From positions 1,539,001 to 1,603,000 of the forward strand of contig NZ_CP083761.1 of assembly GCF_023558375.1 (NCBI RefSeq): DNA of 64,000 bases, in the 5' to 3' direction. The notes below the pieces were generated by a model. The model had not been told where the DNA came from, did not search any database, and saw only the letters and a list, made by a program, of their open reading frames with translations. The DNA is from Chroococcidiopsis sp. CCMEE 29. GTDB taxonomy: Bacteria > Cyanobacteriota > Cyanobacteriia > Cyanobacteriales > Chroococcidiopsidaceae. Of the stretch, positions 45,291 to 55,141 are shown piece by piece. Each line of letters opens with the position of its first letter. Positions within the stretch are counted from its first letter, which is position 1. Made by a program: the position numbers and the translations under genes.

Positions 45291-46097
45291 TTAGCGTTTA
45301 CCCACGGAATAAGACTTCAGATCACTAGATGCAACATATGAGGTTGATAAACTGTTGCCCATCTTTCGGCTTATGAAGGTAGCATTGACGTAGCAGACGT
45401 CTAGTCCCGAATGACGACGCACTACTTGAGTCTTACAGCCAAAGCTATCGAGAATGTCAATCAGATCAGCCCCGTAGTCATGGTAAACAATACAGCGATC
45501 CCCGTCTCCGGCATTATGATAACGCGGTGGCTTCAGAAAATGTTCTACGCCGTCAATCACCGCAACTCTTGATTCTGTGTTCTTTGGTAGCGGCCACTGG
45601 TTAGGAATAGTGAAAATATGGACGCCACCTGGCTTAAGCACTCTGTTAATTTCTGCGAATGCTTTCTTAAAATCGTAAACGTGTTCCATCACGTCACTAG
45701 TGATGACTAAGTCGAAAAGATTGTCTGAGAAGGTAAGCTGCGTAAGGTCTTCACACCGAACCCCGTCTTGATCTACATCGCCCAAAGACCGGTCCTCCCA
45801 TAAATAAGAACGGTAGTAGTTCGGCAGTTTCTTGAACAAATGGACAAAGGGACCTCGTAGGGCTGTTTCGTATATCCACACATTGTCTAGCAAATTTTGC
45901 CCAACCATGTGTTGGAGAAATATACTCTGACCCTTGCCAAATTCATCGATGATCAGAGCTGCCTGATCTCGATAACGGAGGCTTGCTCTACAAGACGGAC
46001 AATTATAGGACTCCCTCAGAAAAGAACCAGACAACGAAAATTCACCTTTGTACCCGCAGATATTGCAGATACCGAAATAGGAATGCACTTTTGTCAT
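45291..46097 (-). CDS. zinc-ribbon class I methyltransferase
   Basis: 268 residues. A four-Cys zinc ribbon (CNICG and CPSC) starts the protein, as in the neighbouring fusion. The methyltransferase core has FDLVITSDVMEHVYDF and INRVLKPGGVHIFTIP. Related zinc-ribbon methyltransferases occur in glycan gene clusters. It lies upstream of the fusion gene (97 bp) and just after the large glycosyltransferase (24 bp), so the three are probably one unit. Substrate unknown. Confidence 0.82.
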   Translation of the reverse strand: MTKVHSYFGICNICGYKGEFSLSGSFLRESYNCPSCRASLRYRDQAALIIDEFGKGQSIFLQHMVGQNLLDNVWIYETALRGPFVHLFKKLPNYYRSYLWEDRSLGDVDQDGVRCEDLTQLTFSDNLFDLVITSDVMEHVYDFKKAFAEINRVLKPGGVHIFTIPNQWPLPKNTESRVAVIDGVEHFLKPPRYHNAGDGDRCIVYHDYGADLIDILDSFGCKTQVVRRHSGLDVCYVNATFISRKMGNSLSTSYVASSDLKSYSVGKR

Positions 46098-46121
46098 TTT
46101 TTTGCCTTTGTTGAACAGAGA

Positions 46122-49100
46122 CTAATGGTTAGTAGCTATCGCCTCAAATCGACGCTCAATAGCAGAAAGCATTGTAGCCACTCGTGATTCCCAGGAGAAC
46201 TGTTGCATTGAATCAGGGTTAGAGCAGACCCGTCCTCCGCTTGTCTTCTCTTGCAGAGCTTCTTTTACCTTTGTAATGAAGTCGCTGTGATCTTTACCGA
46301 CGCGGATGTGGTCTTGCAGGTCGCTGATGTTCTTTACACTTGTCGACACAACTGGTATGCCCAGCCCACAATAGACATAAAGTTTTAAGGGATTCATGCT
46401 AGAGGTCAGGGAGTTGCACTCGTGAGGTATAAGAGCAACGTCGAAGGCAGCCATGTAGTGCAGGGCTTCTTGATAAGGCACCACTCCGAGGAAATGCACG
46501 TTGGAATAGCACCTTAGCTTCATGATGCTTTGATTGTTGTGCGCAGAGCCGATGAGGACGATGTTCCAGTCTGGTTGTTCGCTTGCCAATCGGGCAAGCA
46601 GAGCGACGTCAATCCGATCACTCAAATTGCCAACATAGCCGATGATTGGGCGGGAGAGTTGTGAAATTGATGGAGGAGTTTTCCAAGTGTTGACGTCGGT
46701 GAAGCTCTCCATGCCGTTCGGAACCAAACTTACGTTTGGTGAAAAGACTGACATGCTGTCGGCAACTGGCTGACAGTTGCTGAAGATGATGTCTGATGCT
46801 CCCAATATCTCTTGATAGTTATGTGTCAGCTGCTCAGCATAATTGGAGGAAATCGACCAGTTCCGCTGATCATCAATCACGTCTGCCACAGTGAAAGAAA
46901 AGCCAATATGCTTCTGCACTGCAGGAAATTCAAAACAAACGGGACAGACCCATGCGAGCACATTGTCGTTGATGCCTACCTCACGAAGACATTCCTCCAC
47001 AAAGAAAGGAAAATCCTCCTTTGCCGGCAAGGATTGCCCAAGGAAGCGCTCTTCTCCATAGATAAACGTCCTACGGAAAATACCGTTTTCATCTTGGAGA
47101 TGAAGGAACCGCTCTACTGTGTTTAGAACAACCCGATTACCCTGATCAGCTTGGGCATTCTCTCCCGTTTTGACATAGCTGTAGAGCTTTCTCACATCTA
47201 TTGGAGCGTCAAAATGAAGAATCTTATCAACACGACCGGATTGCTTGAGGTACTTAACCAGCATATCCTGTCGACGACCATAAATGCCTGAGTCATTTTG
47301 CTTCCAGAAGAAAACAATGTTGATACTCGACTTTACATTATGAAGAGAACCAATGCGCCCTCTGTAGCGAGAGAAAGAACCTAGAATAACGCCGCGGTCA
47401 CAAGTATCAAAGGTACCTGGCAATTTAACGTCGATGAGACGAACGAGGCGAGCATACTGCTCAGGCAGCTGTATATTACTGCGCAAAGCTGTTTCAACAG
47501 CTAGTTTTGCACGGGCAGAGTTTACCTGATAGCTCAGTTCCGATAAGAAATACTGTCTGCCAAGTTGCCCTTGTAGATGCAGGCTACCAGGATCAGCCAA
47601 CACTTCACGCAGTGTATCGGTGAATGAGTGATCATCCACACCAAGCACCGCCTTTGCCGCAATTACGTCAGCGAGTGGTGGAACATGGGTAGCCAGCACG
47701 GGCACCTTCATAGCGAGAGCATCAGTCAACTTAGCAGGGATCTGGTGTTGAGAAATGGCGTCATCAGAATTCTGAAGGATACAAATGAGATCAGCCATGT
47801 TTACCAATTCGGCAATGCGATCAAAAGGTTGATCGTTATGACATACAATTCTTGCCTTTTGGTGCTGCTTAAGAGCGTTTACCAAACGCTGGTCGCGTAT
47901 TGTTCCTATAATACAGAGAACAGCATCAGGGTCATTGATCTCATCAAGAGCTGCAGCTATTCTTAGGAATCCCTTATGAGGTCGTGGGGTACCCAGGAAA
48001 AGCACCACCTTATCACGAGCAGAAAAGCCAAACTCCTTGCGAACACGAGAGCGATCATAGATAGCCGGATTGAAAACATTTTCATCTCTAGCATGCCGAA
48101 CGATTACCCCTCCAAATTTGTGAAGTAAGGTGGGATTGGATACGGTAACGCTGTCAGCAATATCCATCATGCTTTCGCCGAGCCGAGTCCATGCCTCACC
48201 ATAGGGGGTTTCCCAATCAGTGCCACCAATAGTGGCTATGAACTCATCCAGAGCCATAGCCTTATCTGTATGGAAAAATGAAAGTTCATAGTCATCGACG
48301 TCCACGATGATTTTCGAACCCCAAAATATTTTGTAAAGCAAGCCGATGAAAAGGCTGGGGAACCTCGGCTTGCTGACATACACTAAGTCGTAGGGCTTTT
48401 CCTTCACCGTTTCGATTGCTTGACGAACAAAGTCTTGGAAACTAGTGACCAGGAATGACCGAACAGGGAGATTCACTTTTTGGAGCGGTGACCACAGATG
48501 TTTGCCGTAAAAAGGAAAAATGGGACCCAAAAGTTCAACGTTATTAAAACTACGGCGGAGCAGGTCAGCCAGTAGATATGCCCGTCCAGCAGGGTTATGG
48601 CTAAGATCCCATCCGATCACTCCAATGCTTGTTGTCGTGTTAACTTCGGGTAGAGAAGTCAGCAGCTTAGCTTGCCGAGATGCAGGTAGTTCCGCAACTG
48701 CCTGCTGCTTTCTAGCACCGTTATAGATTTTAGATTTTAGATTTTGGATTTTGAAAGTTTTACTCTCAGCAACTTTCAGAAATTGAAGTGTAGCAGCAAT
48801 CAAACTAAATGGTACGGATTTCATCTCCTGCTCAATAACCGTTGTTTTGGCAGGTAGGCAGCCCCCAACGTTCTTAGTGCTATTTTTTTCAGCACTTTTT
48901 CTCCACGCCAGGAATTTTTCTCTAAGGTTCCTTTGGTACTCTTGTGGCAGAGGGTCGAGCGGCTTGAATAGAATTTTTTTATGCAGCTTGTAGAGCAAAC
49001 TACCAACTCTCCAGCGTTTTGAATTCAGCGTGGAGGTAATTAAAAAATCTAGTTGGTCGATCCAGCGAACTAGCTTCTCTATATCTTGAGAGTATTGCTT

Positions 49101-49343
49101 CAGCTTAATGTCTTTACCGATAAGTGCATGTTTAGTCTCTGCCAAATGCTGCTGGAGATCTGAAGTACGTGCTTGCAAAAGCTCGATTTCATCTCTTTGT
49201 CTAGCTTCTCGCTGGGTGAATTCCGTCTGCAACTGCTGAAGGGTTGAAATTTCCTCTTGCAAAAGCTCAACTTTACCTCTGTGTCTAGCTTCTACATTCT
49301 TTTTAATAGCTATATTGCTTTCTTGGGGGTTGACTTCTGCCAT
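46122..49343 (-). CDS. very large coiled-coil glycosyltransferase with two GT4-type domains
   Basis: 1,073 residues. Residues about 20-110 are a coiled coil rich in Gln, Glu and Leu. A first GT-B region (about 235-650) starts SIGVIGWDLSHNPAGRAYLL and has VVLFLGTPRPHKGFLRIAAA and AKLTDALAMKVPVLAT. A second (about 680-1060) has PIIGYVGNLSDRIDV and SSMNPLKLYVYCGLGIPVVS. The linker contains KIQNLKSKI, encoded by the AT-rich repeat at 48723-48756. It is probably membrane-associated through its coiled coil and may build a repeat unit in one complex. Substrates unknown. Confidence 0.84.
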   Translation of the reverse strand: MAEVNPQESNIAIKKNVEARHRGKVELLQEEISTLQQLQTEFTQREARQRDEIELLQARTSDLQQHLAETKHALIGKDIKLKQYSQDIEKLVRWIDQLDFLITSTLNSKRWRVGSLLYKLHKKILFKPLDPLPQEYQRNLREKFLAWRKSAEKNSTKNVGGCLPAKTTVIEQEMKSVPFSLIAATLQFLKVAESKTFKIQNLKSKIYNGARKQQAVAELPASRQAKLLTSLPEVNTTTSIGVIGWDLSHNPAGRAYLLADLLRRSFNNVELLGPIFPFYGKHLWSPLQKVNLPVRSFLVTSFQDFVRQAIETVKEKPYDLVYVSKPRFPSLFIGLLYKIFWGSKIIVDVDDYELSFFHTDKAMALDEFIATIGGTDWETPYGEAWTRLGESMMDIADSVTVSNPTLLHKFGGVIVRHARDENVFNPAIYDRSRVRKEFGFSARDKVVLFLGTPRPHKGFLRIAAALDEINDPDAVLCIIGTIRDQRLVNALKQHQKARIVCHNDQPFDRIAELVNMADLICILQNSDDAISQHQIPAKLTDALAMKVPVLATHVPPLADVIAAKAVLGVDDHSFTDTLREVLADPGSLHLQGQLGRQYFLSELSYQVNSARAKLAVETALRSNIQLPEQYARLVRLIDVKLPGTFDTCDRGVILGSFSRYRGRIGSLHNVKSSINIVFFWKQNDSGIYGRRQDMLVKYLKQSGRVDKILHFDAPIDVRKLYSYVKTGENAQADQGNRVVLNTVERFLHLQDENGIFRRTFIYGEERFLGQSLPAKEDFPFFVEECLREVGINDNVLAWVCPVCFEFPAVQKHIGFSFTVADVIDDQRNWSISSNYAEQLTHNYQEILGASDIIFSNCQPVADSMSVFSPNVSLVPNGMESFTDVNTWKTPPSISQLSRPIIGYVGNLSDRIDVALLARLASEQPDWNIVLIGSAHNNQSIMKLRCYSNVHFLGVVPYQEALHYMAAFDVALIPHECNSLTSSMNPLKLYVYCGLGIPVVSTSVKNISDLQDHIRVGKDHSDFITKVKEALQEKTSGGRVCSNPDSMQQFSWESRVATMLSAIERRFEAIATNH
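48723..48756. repeat. AT-rich tandem repeat inside the large glycosyltransferase gene
   Basis: TAGATTTTAGATTTTAG and ATTTTGGATTTTG translate on the minus strand into KIQNLKSKI within an interdomain linker. The same repeat occurs between genes at 40037. Confidence 0.75.
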
Positions 49344-49731
49344 TAGCCGCGCCTCTTCAATCGGTAGTGCGTTAGTTAAATGTGGGATTAAATTATGTGA
49401 AAAGAATTAATCAACTTCTAACAAGCTATGCTGTGTCCACTACGAGATCACAATAAAAGCTTATTGGTAGTGCTTGGTCGAAGTGTGGGACTGCTAAACT
49501 TAATCTATAGACTGGATGTTGGTATCGAACAGTAGAACAAACTCAGCAAGCCATGGGAACAGATTAAGGTAACCATGCTGTTATTCATCACTTATTTCAA
49601 TTGGATATGGCGGCATTCGTGCTTGGAAACTACGGTTGCTCAACGAGCAGAGTTGACCGTATGTCCTTAGACTTGGAATAACTTAGCTGTCTATCCAACG
49701 CTTCGTTAGCGCACAATTGAGTACAATCCGC
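49344..49731. other. 388-bp intergenic region
   Basis: I see no gene, no copy of the eight-copy element and no clear terminator. It should hold the promoter of the large glycosyltransferase unit. A short stretch at 49668 resembles a leader block in the wrong orientation (see rejected items). Confidence 0.4.
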
Positions 49732-50541
49732 TTACGACGCTTGACTTTTTTCAGATACATTGTCTTTCATTAGGTAAGCTTTGCTAGCAGTCTCAACATC
49801 CGAATCTAAAACTAACTTGCCATGTTTTATAAGCAATGCCCGCCTACAGAGAGCTTTAACTGTTGGCATAGTGTGACTAACAAAAATAATTGTTCTTCCA
49901 TGTTCGCTGACATCTTTCATCTTTTCTAAAGACTTATTTCGAAACTCCACATCCCCTACTGCCAGCACTTCATCTACAAGCAAAATTTCTGACTCTAAAT
50001 GTGCAGATACCGCAAAGGCAAGACGTGCATACATTCCAGTAGAATAACGCTTAACAGGAGTATCTAAAAACTGCTCTACCTCGGCAAATGCTACAATTTC
50101 ATCAAACTTATTTTTAAGCTCAGCCCTACTCATTCCCAGGATGGCACCATGGAGATAGATATTCTCCCGTCCTGTCAACTCTGAGTGAAAACCTATTCCT
50201 GCCTGTAACAAACTGGCTATTCGCCCTTTAATAGAAATGTACCCAGTAGTCGGTTCAGTAATGCGGCTCAAAATCTTTAACAGTGTCGATTTACCAGCTC
50301 CATTGCTACCTAAAATTCCGATGCGCTCACCTTGCTTAATCTCAAAAGAAATATCCTTCAACGCCCAAAACTCCTCAACTACTGATTCAGGTGTTCCTTT
50401 TTCAAAAGGCTTCATTAACTTGAATCCGAAAGACTTGGCTGCATCAGCCAGTACGTCCTGGAGTAGTGTGTAGCGCTCACGCTTATGATGCTGAATTAGG
50501 TATTTTTTGCTCAGGTTTTCTACTCGAATTACTGTGTCCAT
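49732..50541 (-). CDS. ABC transporter ATPase for polysaccharide export (Wzt/KpsT type)
   Basis: 269 residues. Walker A GSNGAGKST, the signature YSTGMYARLAF and Walker B EILLVDEVLAVGD are in order, and ISHT-like FVSHTMPTVK follows. It belongs to the glycan/teichoic-acid exporter group with an N-terminal extension (SKKYLIQHHKRERYTLL). It lacks the C-terminal carbohydrate-binding domain of longer Wzt proteins, so it resembles KpsT. It pairs with the permease 20 bp upstream. It would drive export of a finished polymer. Confidence 0.92.
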   Translation of the reverse strand: MDTVIRVENLSKKYLIQHHKRERYTLLQDVLADAAKSFGFKLMKPFEKGTPESVVEEFWALKDISFEIKQGERIGILGSNGAGKSTLLKILSRITEPTTGYISIKGRIASLLQAGIGFHSELTGRENIYLHGAILGMSRAELKNKFDEIVAFAEVEQFLDTPVKRYSTGMYARLAFAVSAHLESEILLVDEVLAVGDVEFRNKSLEKMKDVSEHGRTIIFVSHTMPTVKALCRRALLIKHGKLVLDSDVETASKAYLMKDNVSEKSQAS

Positions 50542-50560
50542 TATTTTTTAGAGATATTAC

Positions 50561-51394
50561 TTAAATTACGTCTGCCAGTGAGCGTTCCATTTTGCGGAAG
50601 TACCAAATACCACCAGCAAACAATAGCACTACCATTCCCATAGATAACGCGAATCCTGGCCAGGAGATATTTGCTTCTCCACCTAAAGTGGCCCAACGAA
50701 AAATATCAATTACTCCCACCATTGGATTCAAAGAATATAGCAAGCGCCACCTTTGCGGTACAAGACTACTACTAAAACCAACTGGGGAGAGATACCAGCC
50801 CAATTGAGTCATAACGGGCACGATATACTTAAAATCCCGGTATTTCACATTTAGCACTGCCAGCCACAACCCTACTCCCATTGCCGTGATTAACGCAATC
50901 AAAACGATCAGCGGCAGCGTCAGGATGCGCCAATTAGGAACAAAGTCATACCACGCCATCAGCGCTAATAAAATCATTCCCGAAAACAGAAAATCCACAA
51001 AGCTGCCAATTACCGCACTAACAGGTATAATCAGTCGAGGAAAATAGACTTTAGAAATTAAATTGGCATTACTAACTAAGCTATTGCTGCATCTTGAAAG
51101 CGCATCTGCAAATAACTGCCAGGGTAGTATGCCTGCAAATACCAAAATTGGATAAGGCGCATCCTCAGAAGGTAGCTTAGCCAAGTGTCTAAACACAAAG
51201 GTAAATATCAGCATCGTTATAAACGGTCGAACCAGCGCCCAGGCAATGCCAATTAAAGTTTGCTTGTAGCGCACTAGAATATCGCGCCATGATAGGAAGT
51301 AGAATAACTCTCGGTAGCGCCACAAATCATGCCAATACTGGCGATCTATTCTACCATTCGCAATCAATAAATCAGCTTGGTTGTGTTTTACCAT
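50561..51394 (-). CDS. ABC-2 type polysaccharide export permease (Wzm/KpsM type)
   Basis: 277 residues with six membrane helices and the family segments YFLSWRDILVRYKQTLIGIAW near the N terminus and MTQLGWYLSPVGF later. The ATG giving MVKHNQ is chosen; an earlier GTG adds eight residues. It is the first gene of the exporter pair. Because an ABC exporter and Wzy/Wzz polymerases are both present, at least two export routes may coexist in this region. Confidence 0.91.
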   Translation of the reverse strand: MVKHNQADLLIANGRIDRQYWHDLWRYRELFYFLSWRDILVRYKQTLIGIAWALVRPFITMLIFTFVFRHLAKLPSEDAPYPILVFAGILPWQLFADALSRCSNSLVSNANLISKVYFPRLIIPVSAVIGSFVDFLFSGMILLALMAWYDFVPNWRILTLPLIVLIALITAMGVGLWLAVLNVKYRDFKYIVPVMTQLGWYLSPVGFSSSLVPQRWRLLYSLNPMVGVIDIFRWATLGGEANISWPGFALSMGMVVLLFAGGIWYFRKMERSLADVI

Positions 51395-51850
51395 AATTTT
51401 AGAATCCTTAATTAGCACCTGGCTTATTGTACTTGGACATCACAGTTACGAAGCTAAAGCAAAATAACTAAAAACTTAGTGATCCCAAACCAGTATTGGT
51501 TTAGTATTCTGGTATAGCAATTACTCAAAAAGCCAGTTTCACATCAGGTGAAGATTTACGTATTGCCTTCTGAATTTTATTGACTGCTCTAATTGCACAA
51601 TTGCTAAATCATCTCAGGGCAAGTATTCGGGTTACCCACTGACAAGCGGTGATCACTTAATGTCTATCCAGATGCACTAGCAACTTGCATGAAAGGAAAG
51701 TTGGTAACCATATTAAGTAGGTTAGTGGTAACTACTAAATTTTCCCTACATTCTGCCCTTCTATAAGTGCAAAATCGAAATAAGTTCATCTTCCAGATAG
51801 CTGTCAGAGGGGCATTTGAGCAAATATATTTAAGTACACTTACTGCCCAC
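51395..51850. other. 456-bp intergenic region upstream of the ABC exporter
   Basis: No gene. It shares GCAACTTGCATG with the leader of copy c and has a degenerate stretch near 51771-51796 that vaguely resembles the eight-copy element, too weak to call. Confidence 0.4.
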
Positions 51851-53791
51851 TTACTTCAGCTTGCCAACGGAAACCCACTCCTCAAGTGGTTCTAGCTTTG
51901 GGATTGAAACTGGCCTACCAGGAGTGAGCAGAACTGCAATGCGAACATCCTTAATCTTCTTTGGCAAGCGAACGCGCAAATTGCACACATCTGGCTGTTG
52001 CGCCTGCGGTGGTGGAGCTGGATTGCCTGAAATAACTTCGAAGTGAGCACCTTGTGGTGAGAGAATGCGTGCTTCAAATTGCATCTTGTTTTGCGTAAGT
52101 ATTGCCTGGTTATCTCGCGCTTCAACCCTAGCGCGGGTATGAAAGTTCCAAACAATATCCACCAGTTCGCGTGCTTTTATTTCGTCCTGCACAAGCACTT
52201 GCCGTCGATCAAGCAGCGCAATGCCACGCCAAGCTTGAGTCAGTTTAGACTTGTAGCCGTCTGTCAGATCGGCCACAGCGAAAGCGCGAGGTGTGGTTGA
52301 GAGGTATGCGATAAGTGGCGCGCGACCAGATGGCTTCTGAGCCTCGTTATCGATAATCAGTGTGTTATGGCTTTCAGTACGCACTCGGTAATAGGTCCAG
52401 CGTTTCTGTTTGCTGAAGTAACCAGGTAGATTGTAATCATCTGGTCCGAGGTCTAGTGCCCAGCGCTCACCCAAACCGTCCAACACAAATGTCCCAAGAT
52501 CAAGATGGCTGTGATTTACCTTGTTGTCCCCGCCTTTGAAGCCAATGTAAATAGCTTTTGCGTCCTCCCAAGCGCTACGAAACAACGCGACGTCAACGTT
52601 GCGAAAGATGTAATCGAGAGATAAATTCAATTTTGCGGTTGCTCGGCTTTTCTCCTCGCTAGACCAGAGAAGATGAAAGATGTCTGGGCGAGTGCCTGTG
52701 ACTAAGCGTTCATGCACATTATAAATTGGGCGGTCGAGCGTACGGGCAAGCCAAAGCATCTGGGAAGCGCTTTCGGCATTTGCTTTGCTGTCCGAATAGT
52801 TAAAAGTTTGTCCAAGCGGTCCAATAGTGTGCATACGGAACAAGCCAGTGTCAGCAAACCCCGGCATCTTTGTTAAACTGAAGTCGGTGCCAAGTGCCAA
52901 CTGAATGGCAGCAAGGAAAAACACGTTGTAGCGCGTGCCGTAGTTCCAGTAATCAGGACCTTCCTGATATCCGCCATCAGGGACATACTTACGCATCGGC
53001 TTCACAATAGACTTACGCGCTTCATTAATAATTGCTACGGCCAGCTCCGGCTCTTCATCCGCAATAGCCAACGTGCCCACAACCATTCCTCCGTTGCAAA
53101 CTTGATTCCAGTTGTGGTTGACCTTATTCCACGCGACGCCATGATTCGCCATAGTCCACTGAGGCTCACGGGTGTAAGCATTTAGTCCTTGCTTCAAGCC
53201 TTTCTCAACAAGCGCACGGCGAATTGTCGCTCGATCCTTCACGGATAGACGATCATAAAGCCAGTCATAGCCGATGGCGACTGCCGTCGTCATCTCAGCA
53301 GTGTCGAGAAAATGTGCTGGGTTCCAATCGGGAAAAGCAGCGACAGTGAGCATTTCGCTGCGAGCACGTGTACTCCAGCGTGAATCTCTGTCTAAGCGAT
53401 ACAGACCAGCGAGAGTGCTGATCCGGTGTAACGCAGCCCGGCTCTGTTTCAGTAGAGCCGCGCTACCGTAGAGTTTATACTCAACAGGTGGCTCAGTGAG
53501 CATCTGCTGTGCTTCCTCCCTCAGCTGGTTGTACCACTGCTGGACCAGCAAATCCTTTTTGATTGCATCTTTGATGCGCGGCAGTTCCTCATCCGTGAAG
53601 AATAAACGCGGGTGAGTTGGTCGCAACGTTTTCAATACGCCGTCAGTTGATGAAGGCATCTTTGCCGCCAATATGGGTGAAGCAAGCGGAGGAGAGTTTA
53701 ACTTTGTGTTGACACTACTGGCACTACTGAAGTTAAGTGCAGCTATAATAAGCACGAGAAACAGGAGTAATCCTTGAAGCAGTCTAAGCAT
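51851..53791 (-). CDS. secreted heparinase II/III-like polysaccharide lyase
   Basis: 646 residues. A signal peptide (LLQGLLLFLVLIIAALNF) starts the protein. The N-terminal half is an alpha/alpha barrel with WTMANHGVAWNKVNHNW and GGYQEGPDYWNYG, the second half a beta-sandwich with NKVNHSHLDLGTFVLDGLG and VRTESHNTLIIDN, which carry the catalytic and metal His residues of heparinase II/III and alginate-lyase-like enzymes. It should cut an acidic polymer outside the cytoplasm. Element copy h is 178 bp upstream, so it is a single-gene unit of the proposed regulon. Confidence 0.86.
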   Translation of the reverse strand: MLRLLQGLLLFLVLIIAALNFSSASSVNTKLNSPPLASPILAAKMPSSTDGVLKTLRPTHPRLFFTDEELPRIKDAIKKDLLVQQWYNQLREEAQQMLTEPPVEYKLYGSAALLKQSRAALHRISTLAGLYRLDRDSRWSTRARSEMLTVAAFPDWNPAHFLDTAEMTTAVAIGYDWLYDRLSVKDRATIRRALVEKGLKQGLNAYTREPQWTMANHGVAWNKVNHNWNQVCNGGMVVGTLAIADEEPELAVAIINEARKSIVKPMRKYVPDGGYQEGPDYWNYGTRYNVFFLAAIQLALGTDFSLTKMPGFADTGLFRMHTIGPLGQTFNYSDSKANAESASQMLWLARTLDRPIYNVHERLVTGTRPDIFHLLWSSEEKSRATAKLNLSLDYIFRNVDVALFRSAWEDAKAIYIGFKGGDNKVNHSHLDLGTFVLDGLGERWALDLGPDDYNLPGYFSKQKRWTYYRVRTESHNTLIIDNEAQKPSGRAPLIAYLSTTPRAFAVADLTDGYKSKLTQAWRGIALLDRRQVLVQDEIKARELVDIVWNFHTRARVEARDNQAILTQNKMQFEARILSPQGAHFEVISGNPAPPPQAQQPDVCNLRVRLPKKIKDVRIAVLLTPGRPVSIPKLEPLEEWVSVGKLK

Positions 53792-54094
53792 GCATGCCAG
53801 TACTTTTAGATGTCAAGTGCTCTATTGGCAGCTAGGTCAAGACATGATACATGTTAAGTCTAGGTTGATTGGTTAATCAGAGCGAAATTGTGTGTTACGG
53901 AACCTAACTGAGAGATTTACGCCCCATTTTAAGCATCATGCTGGGATAATTATAATCGTAAATGTCAAAATTGGTCGATACAGAAAAGTTCAGATGTTTT
54001 ACCGAGTTAGTGTTATCTTTTTCCCCAACAGAGAATTGCTCTGCCTTTAGAGGATTCCAGGGCAGTGATTTTTGATTTTACTTTTTTTGTCACT
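53792..54094. other. 303-bp intergenic region with element copy h
   Basis: It contains element copy h (53969-54004) and an AT-rich piece near 54068-54080 similar to the KIQNLKSKI repeat. No gene is seen. Confidence 0.55.
53969..54004 (-). promoter_or_regulatory. conserved intergenic element, copy h
   Basis: It has AATTGGTCGATACAG, AAAAGTTCAG and ATGTTTTACCG on the plus strand. It lies 178 bp upstream of the lyase gene. The longer leader blocks are not evident. Confidence 0.7.
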
Positions 54095-55132
54095 CTAGGC
54101 AGAGGAAAAATAGAAATCATCCCAAATACGAGACAAGGAACGGAGGCAATCAAATTGATTCATCAAAGTCAAGAGACGAGAAAAACCGAAAGATAGTTGA
54201 GGAATAGGAAAAATTTTTAACCAAGGTTTGAGTAAGTTAAAGCAGATAGATGGTTGGATGATTAAGCGAAGATTATTCAACAGATTTTTCCATCCACTAC
54301 CCTGATTCCACTGCTGATGAGACTGGAATACATCCGAAACGGGAGCTAAAATTGATTCAGGTTTGCCGAGTGAAGACTAACTAGGAGGTAGGCACTCATA
54401 ACTAATTCCCACCACTTCTCTATCTGGGCATAATCAGTGACGCGAAAATCAGCCCACCCTAGCTCATTTTTGCTTTGCTTCAACCCGTACTCTACCCAAG
54501 TTCTAATGCCATAAATATTTCCAATTTCGTGGTATTTTATTCCTGGCACTTGTGTCATCAAATACCAGGTTGAATTGCTGGGTAACTTCTCAGTGTCAGT
54601 AGTAACAAGCCAAAACTGCTGGGAACGACGTTTACCGAAAATGATTTCTCGTATGGATCTAACTTGCTTGTTTTCATCAGTAAAAACTCGCTCGAATTTC
54701 TGCCATCTATTGGCTCTAACTTTCTGTCCTTGGGGCAGCCAGACTGCATGGTTACTACGGATAGCAACGACGAAGTTGAGTTTTAATTCCTAGAGAACAT
54801 CTATAAAATTAGTTCCACTTTCTCCATATAGACTATCCGCTAACACGCTCCTCAATCTTCAGCCCCATTCCTTGTAGTTTTCTAATCATGGCAGCTGCTA
54901 TTTCTGGTTTAGTTAAATACTTATTCTCCTGTTTCAGCCTTTCTTTTGGTTTATAAACTTCAAAGGTGAGCGGTAAAGTTATCCCCTCTACATATCCATA
55001 AGCAGTAACTGCTACTATTCCATTTTCGGTCTTTCCTAAATTTCCAATATATTGTCGCTTGACGTAATGAGTCGTCTGGCCTTGTTTTTGATCTCCCGTG
55101 TCATCAATAATGAGGATATAGGCTTAATATTT
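54095..55132 (-). pseudogene. IS701-family transposase remnant
   Basis: Reading three frames on the minus strand gives, in order, ILIIDDTGDQKQGQTTHY, LADSLYGESGTNFIDVL, VWLPQGQKV, IRTWVEYGLKQSKNELGWAD and NNLRLIIQPSICF, the usual order of IS701 catalytic segments (D, D, E). There is a frameshift near 54835, a TAG near 54790 and a frameshift near 54360. The N terminus is missing: the fragment begins directly at the end of the dehydratase gene. I found no inverted repeats. Confidence 0.82.
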
Positions 55133-55141
55133 TGAGCGATT

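Noticed and set aside
49664-49686. TTAGCTGTCTATCC on the plus strand, resembling a leader block of the eight-copy element
   Set aside because: Orientation is opposite to every real copy and there is no 36-nt core nearby; chance similarity is likely.
51771-51800. Possible ninth element copy upstream of the ABC exporter (AAAATCGAAATAAGTTCATC)
   Set aside because: Only the AAGTTCA part and a few bases match; the TGTCGATACAG and GTTTTACAG parts are absent.
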